From Euprymna scolopes (taxonomy: Eukaryota > Mollusca > Cephalopoda > Sepiida > Sepiolidae): DNA of 34,164 nt. This document shows, piece after piece, positions 31,360-34,164 of the stretch. The notes beneath the pieces are model-generated. The model was given only the letters and a program-made list of their open reading frames with translations. It was not told where the DNA came from and made no database searches. The DNA is taken from positions 106,979,757-107,013,920 of the forward strand of contig CM044500.1 of the NCBI GenBank assembly GCA_024364805.1, in the 5' to 3' direction. Numbering within the stretch: position 1 is the first letter of the stretch; each line of letters opens with the position of its first letter. Both the position numbers and the translations under genes were made by a program.

Positions 31360-32049
31360 TGTTGTGTCTAACAACACGAACGCAGAAAGTAAAGGCAAAA
31401 CAAATATATTAAGACGAAAATATAATACATATTTACAAAGGTGCAGTTGTACTGCAGTTGGAAGATTGCCCGGCAGAGGGCGTGTTAAAGTCTTTCATGG
31501 AGCAACCGGCACATGCGTCTTGCCTATCCGGCGTTCGAACACAGCTCCCCGGTCTTGCTGACTTGATACCTTTATCTATATCTTTTCACCCACGTATGCT
31601 AATTAGTGGGCGTCTCCACAACACCCTCCTCCCAAGATTTGAAGTCGTGTAGATTTCAATATCTTTTCCTTTTGGGGTTCATTATCATTGGGTCTATAGC
31701 CTGTCTTTTCCTTCCCGATCTACTCGGTTCGGACATGGTCTGTGGTGGTTCAATATTAAACGTTTCGTATACTATATCAATTGGATCTTCCTGTTCCTCA
31801 GGTTTGTCATGTTCGTTGTCCTTCCTTTTTGGACCTTTTATCATGTAGACCAAGTCGCCGATACGTTTATCTACCGCACCCGACTCCCAATATGACATAT
31901 TATTTTAAAAACATTTAATCACCAATTTTATCGGCACATGCGTCTTGCCTATCCGGCGTTCGAACACAGCTCTCCGGTCTTGCTGACTTGATACCTTTAT
32001 CTATATCTTGTTCACCCACATATGCTAATTAGTGGGCATCTCCACAACA
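31360..32049 (-). mobile_element. Short LTR retrotransposon remnant, probably Ty3/gypsy-like, broken
   Basis: Read on the minus strand. The right-hand (5') terminal repeat portion is 31932-32049, the interior 31633-31931, a purine-rich tract GGGAGGAGGG lies at 31633-31624, and the 3' LTR is 31623-31360. LTR ends are TGTTGT and ACAACA. The 5-bp sequence ATAAC (GTTAT on plus) flanks both sides, at 32050-32054 and 31355-31359, a clean target duplication. The two terminal repeats differ at about four positions in the roughly 117 bp they share, which suggests a relatively recent insertion. The interior keeps a short coding piece that looks like the very end of a pol polyprotein (DLVYMIKGPKR, then PKRKRY). 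It is broken: most of a normal interior is absent. The gypsy assignment is tentative. Confidence 0.8.
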
Positions 32050-32054
32050 GTTAT

Positions 32055-32370
32055 CATTGTTTTTTTTAATTATGAAAACAATTATGTTAATGTATGTATA
32101 TGGTTTCCTTTTTTCTTTTTTATCTGCGTTTTTAGGTGCTTATTATCATTATTTATTTCATTTTCTGGCAATTATATAACATATAACTCCAAGACATCTA
32201 ACATGTATACCGGTCATTACAAATATGTCGATCTGAGGAATTCGATCCAGTCGTCGATATATATATGTGTGAAATCTGGAATCTCATTCACTGTCAGAAT
32301 GAATCATAAGACAACCGAACAAACACACGTATAGTAAGTCATATTCGTAAATACAGAGGCGTATATTTTG
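32055..32370. other. Region without recognisable gene
   Basis: T-rich sequence with an unsupported open frame at 32032-32334. Confidence 0.5.
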
Positions 32371-32371
32371 A

Positions 32372-32373
32372 TA

Positions 32374-32424
<51 letters not shown>
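32372..32424. repeat. (TA)n microsatellite
   Basis: A near-pure TA run. Confidence 0.95.
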
Positions 32425-32425
<1 letters not shown>

Positions 32426-32648
32426 GAGCAAACAGTTAATAAAACATGTTAAAACACTTTGAAATGAGTTAAAAACATTTAATCTGACAAGGAAACCATA
32501 GATAATTAATGTGCTTACAGAAGTTCCTTGGTTATTTTTAGAATTATGGTTGTTAAAAGAAGAAATATGGTTTGATATTCTTTTCTTAATTAATGCTGAA
32601 GTAGCGCCGATATATGTATGTACTTTATTAAAAGCTCGAGGTCTGTTA

Positions 32649-32791
32649 TTAATTAATTTGCTGATTTGTATTAGTTAAAGGGTTTGAATTTTGTTCATAG
32701 TGTTCAACGAATGGTGGGACAATGTCTGTATGAGGACTATTTTGGAGGGGATAATGAGTGTTGTTAGTGTTAGGATGGCTGTTAGGAGAAA

Positions 32792-32845
<54 letters not shown>

Positions 32846-33155
32846 TGGTTGTATGATTGTAGCTGGAGAGGCTTCTGGAGTGGTGTATTGGATTAGTAAC
32901 TATATCAGATGGAGGATGGGAAGAAGAATAACTTGAAGACGAAATATTAGTGTCTGTTATGGGAGGATTGCGTGGGTGCTCAGTAATAGTGCAAGAGTAT
33001 ATAACATCTTTATGGATGCAATCATTATTGAGTAGGCAATGATGTTTGTTATTACAATTACAGTTAGTTTTGGGTTTAATTGGGAAAGGGATTTTTGGGG
33101 CAGATTTAATTTTTTTCTTAGTAGATCTTAAGATTATTTGTGCTAAATTAGGCAT
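32649..33155 (-). pseudogene. C-terminal part of the GLYRDD-type Penelope-like protein, with Asn run
   Basis: An open stretch of 168 codons that begins inside the polyprotein (MPNLAQ is a conserved internal motif, not a start). Residues 32-46 hold the Cys motif and VIYSC follows near residue 51. Where the GIY-YIG nuclease is expected, the sequence becomes Ser/Pro/His-rich, then an uninterrupted Asn run (about residues 109-125, from an ATT/AAT repeat), then Asn/Pro/Thr-rich to the stop at 32649. No YIG, catalytic Arg or Glu pattern is visible. Confidence 0.65.
32789..32843. repeat. (ATT)n trinucleotide microsatellite inside a coding-like frame
   Basis: About 17-18 ATT units. They encode poly-Asn on the minus strand and poly-Ile on the plus strand. 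The plus-strand frame at 32691-32936 is a shadow. Confidence 0.95.
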
Positions 33156-33704
33156 TGTTGAATAAGAAATCTTAATTGAATTTTTATTGAAAATAGAACT
33201 ATATCTGTGTGGGTATTTGAAAGTGTTTTGTGCAATGTTGAAAAATTCCTTAGGTATATTAGTTTTGACATTTAGGCTAAATGGAGGAGTAAGCCAAATA
33301 TTTTCTTTCTCCTGATGCGACTGGGTGGATTAGTATTTTGGTTTGGATTATAAATGTATACTGGTCCATTTTTATCGATAGCGGCAGCTCTTGTTATTTG
33401 AACTGGTTTCTTACGAGTAATATTTTGTGTGATTACCGATTTAAGGTGGCCTGCAGGAGGAGCATAATTGTTGTATTTAATCTTTTCTTTGTGTCCTGAG
33501 TTCCATAAGGCATTATTGAAGAAAGTAGCATTTGTATTAAAAGTTTTTTATCAGCAGAAAGAGCAGAAATTCTTCTAGAGACGAATGGTACTATATATTT
33601 TATAATTGAGTTGGGGTGGTTAGAAGATTTAATGACGTATAAAAGCGTAATATTAGGTTTATGATAGGGACTATGAGTTTCGGTGTTAAGATTAAGTGTA
33701 ACAT

Positions 33705-33941
33705 CTAGAAAATTTGAAGTTTTTTGTTTGGTTCGATAATTATAGAAAGGCCAAAGTTATTGAAGAAGTTATGTAATTTTTTAATTGTTTTGTTGTACTC
33801 TCTTGGCCTGGCTGTTGTATGAAAAAGGGAATCGTCTCTATAAAGACCTCCTTGGATATGTTTAAAGTGGTATTTAAGTTCTTTCAAAAAGAAGAGTCTC
33901 ACTAAGTCTGTAATTTCTGCAGAGTCAGAAGTACCCATCAA
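33705..33941 (-). pseudogene. RT palm fragment (GLYRDD) of the Penelope-like element
   Basis: A 79-codon open stretch reading MGTSDSAEITDLVRLFFLKE, then GGLYRDDSLFHT, then KKLHNFFNNFGLSIIIEPN. The Asp pair at residues 36-37 is the RT catalytic pair. The frame is preceded upstream by in-family sequence (FDIL before MGTS), so the Met is internal. The string after residue 50 corresponds to the palm/thumb transition, after which FLDV-type sequence is expected and is seen in a shifted frame. Confidence 0.8.
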
Positions 33942-34164
33942 GATGTCAAAATTATCAGGGGTATCCTTTCTAGTCCAAAGCTCATTGTTAAATTGTATAA
34001 GTGACTTTCTCGCTAGGAGAATTAATTTTATTTCTCAATTAGTTAAGTCAGAATTTCTTTTAGCAAAGGTAAGAGCCTTATTTAAAAGGATCGGACAAAT
34101 TAATTGATAATAATTTATGATGTAAAATGTTATGAAGTTAAGGAGGTGTTAATTTTTAAGGGAG

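Larger units (their letters stand above)
32640..34164 (-). mobile_element. Penelope-like element with GLYRDD-type RT, running off the window
   Basis: On the minus strand the window enters the RT region (LLNKALTFAKRNSDLTN near 34095, RKDTPDNFDILMGTSDSAE near 33960-33910), then GGLYRDDSLF near 33850 with the catalytic Asp pair. FLDVTLNLNTET-like remnants follow near 33700-33660, then KISYSTMPNLAQIIL near 33170-33120, and a Cys motif C-N-C-x5-C-x5-C at about 33062-33018 before VIYSCTITE. This order matches a widespread animal family in which a GLYRDDGL-type RT is followed by a Cys-rich stretch and a GIY-YIG nuclease. The RT and its connection region are decayed. The 5' part lies beyond the window. 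It is a different lineage from the copy at 9500-10510. Confidence 0.75.

Noticed and set aside
31507-32049. Two direct repeats as a tandem or satellite pair
   Set aside because: The TGTTGT/ACAACA ends, the purine tract and the flanking ATAAC duplication fit an LTR element better.
32691-32936. Plus-strand frame with poly-Ile
   Set aside because: Shadow of the minus-strand Penelope-like frame; the Ile run is the complement of the Asn-coding repeat.

Overview
The window looks like intergenic or intronic DNA from a repeat-rich invertebrate. A mollusc, most likely a coleoid cephalopod, is my inference from the mix of AT-rich sequence, long (TA)n tracts, RTE-type and jockey/CR1-type LINEs, Penelope-like elements, small Helitrons and 5S-rRNA-derived SINEs. 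I see no intact host gene, no tRNA gene and no CRISPR array. Almost every convincing coding stretch belongs to a decayed transposable element.

Layout. 1-316: unassigned flank. 316-2761: a Helitron-like element with a minisatellite core, split by a 5'-truncated jockey/CR1-type LINE (382-2042). 3637-6560 (minus): a longer, older LINE of the same general type, tail-to-tail with the first. 7280-8515: a diverged direct duplication bracketing a 5S-derived SINE. 9500-10510: a Penelope-like remnant (RT plus GIY-YIG). 10879-11404: an assembly gap inside (TA)n. 11882-14440: a transposon-end fragment, two or three Helitron ends (two abutting head to tail), unidentified coding-like debris and an inverted coding-like repeat. 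14470-18510: a nearly full-length RTE-type LINE with C2H2-like modules at its C terminus. 19611-20123 (minus): a small Helitron. 20127-21416: a complete-length mariner with TA target duplication, one base from the Helitron 5' end. 21590-22350: an inverted-repeat structure carrying a hammerhead-ribozyme-like core. 25825-25972: a promoter-like cluster. 26684-27101: an end-to-end small Helitron. 28007-28600 and 28830-29440 (minus): fragments of a second mariner-like transposase and of another LINE. 29670-30350 (minus): a second copy of the minisatellite Helitron. 30955-31300 (minus): a second 5S-derived SINE. 31360-32049 (minus): a short broken LTR element with 5-bp target duplications. 32640-34164 (minus): a Penelope-like element of a different type that runs off the window.

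The genes do not form a pathway. The window is a stratigraphy of insertions: LINE into Helitron, mariner beside Helitron, Helitron against Helitron, and Helitron ends against (TA)n tracts. The items most worth a second look are the hammerhead-like core in its inverted-repeat context, the split minisatellite Helitron and its inverted partner 27 kb away, the zinc-finger-like tail of the RTE-type LINE, and the Asn/Ser-rich tail where the second Penelope-like element should have its endonuclease. All comparisons were made by eye; no search was run.
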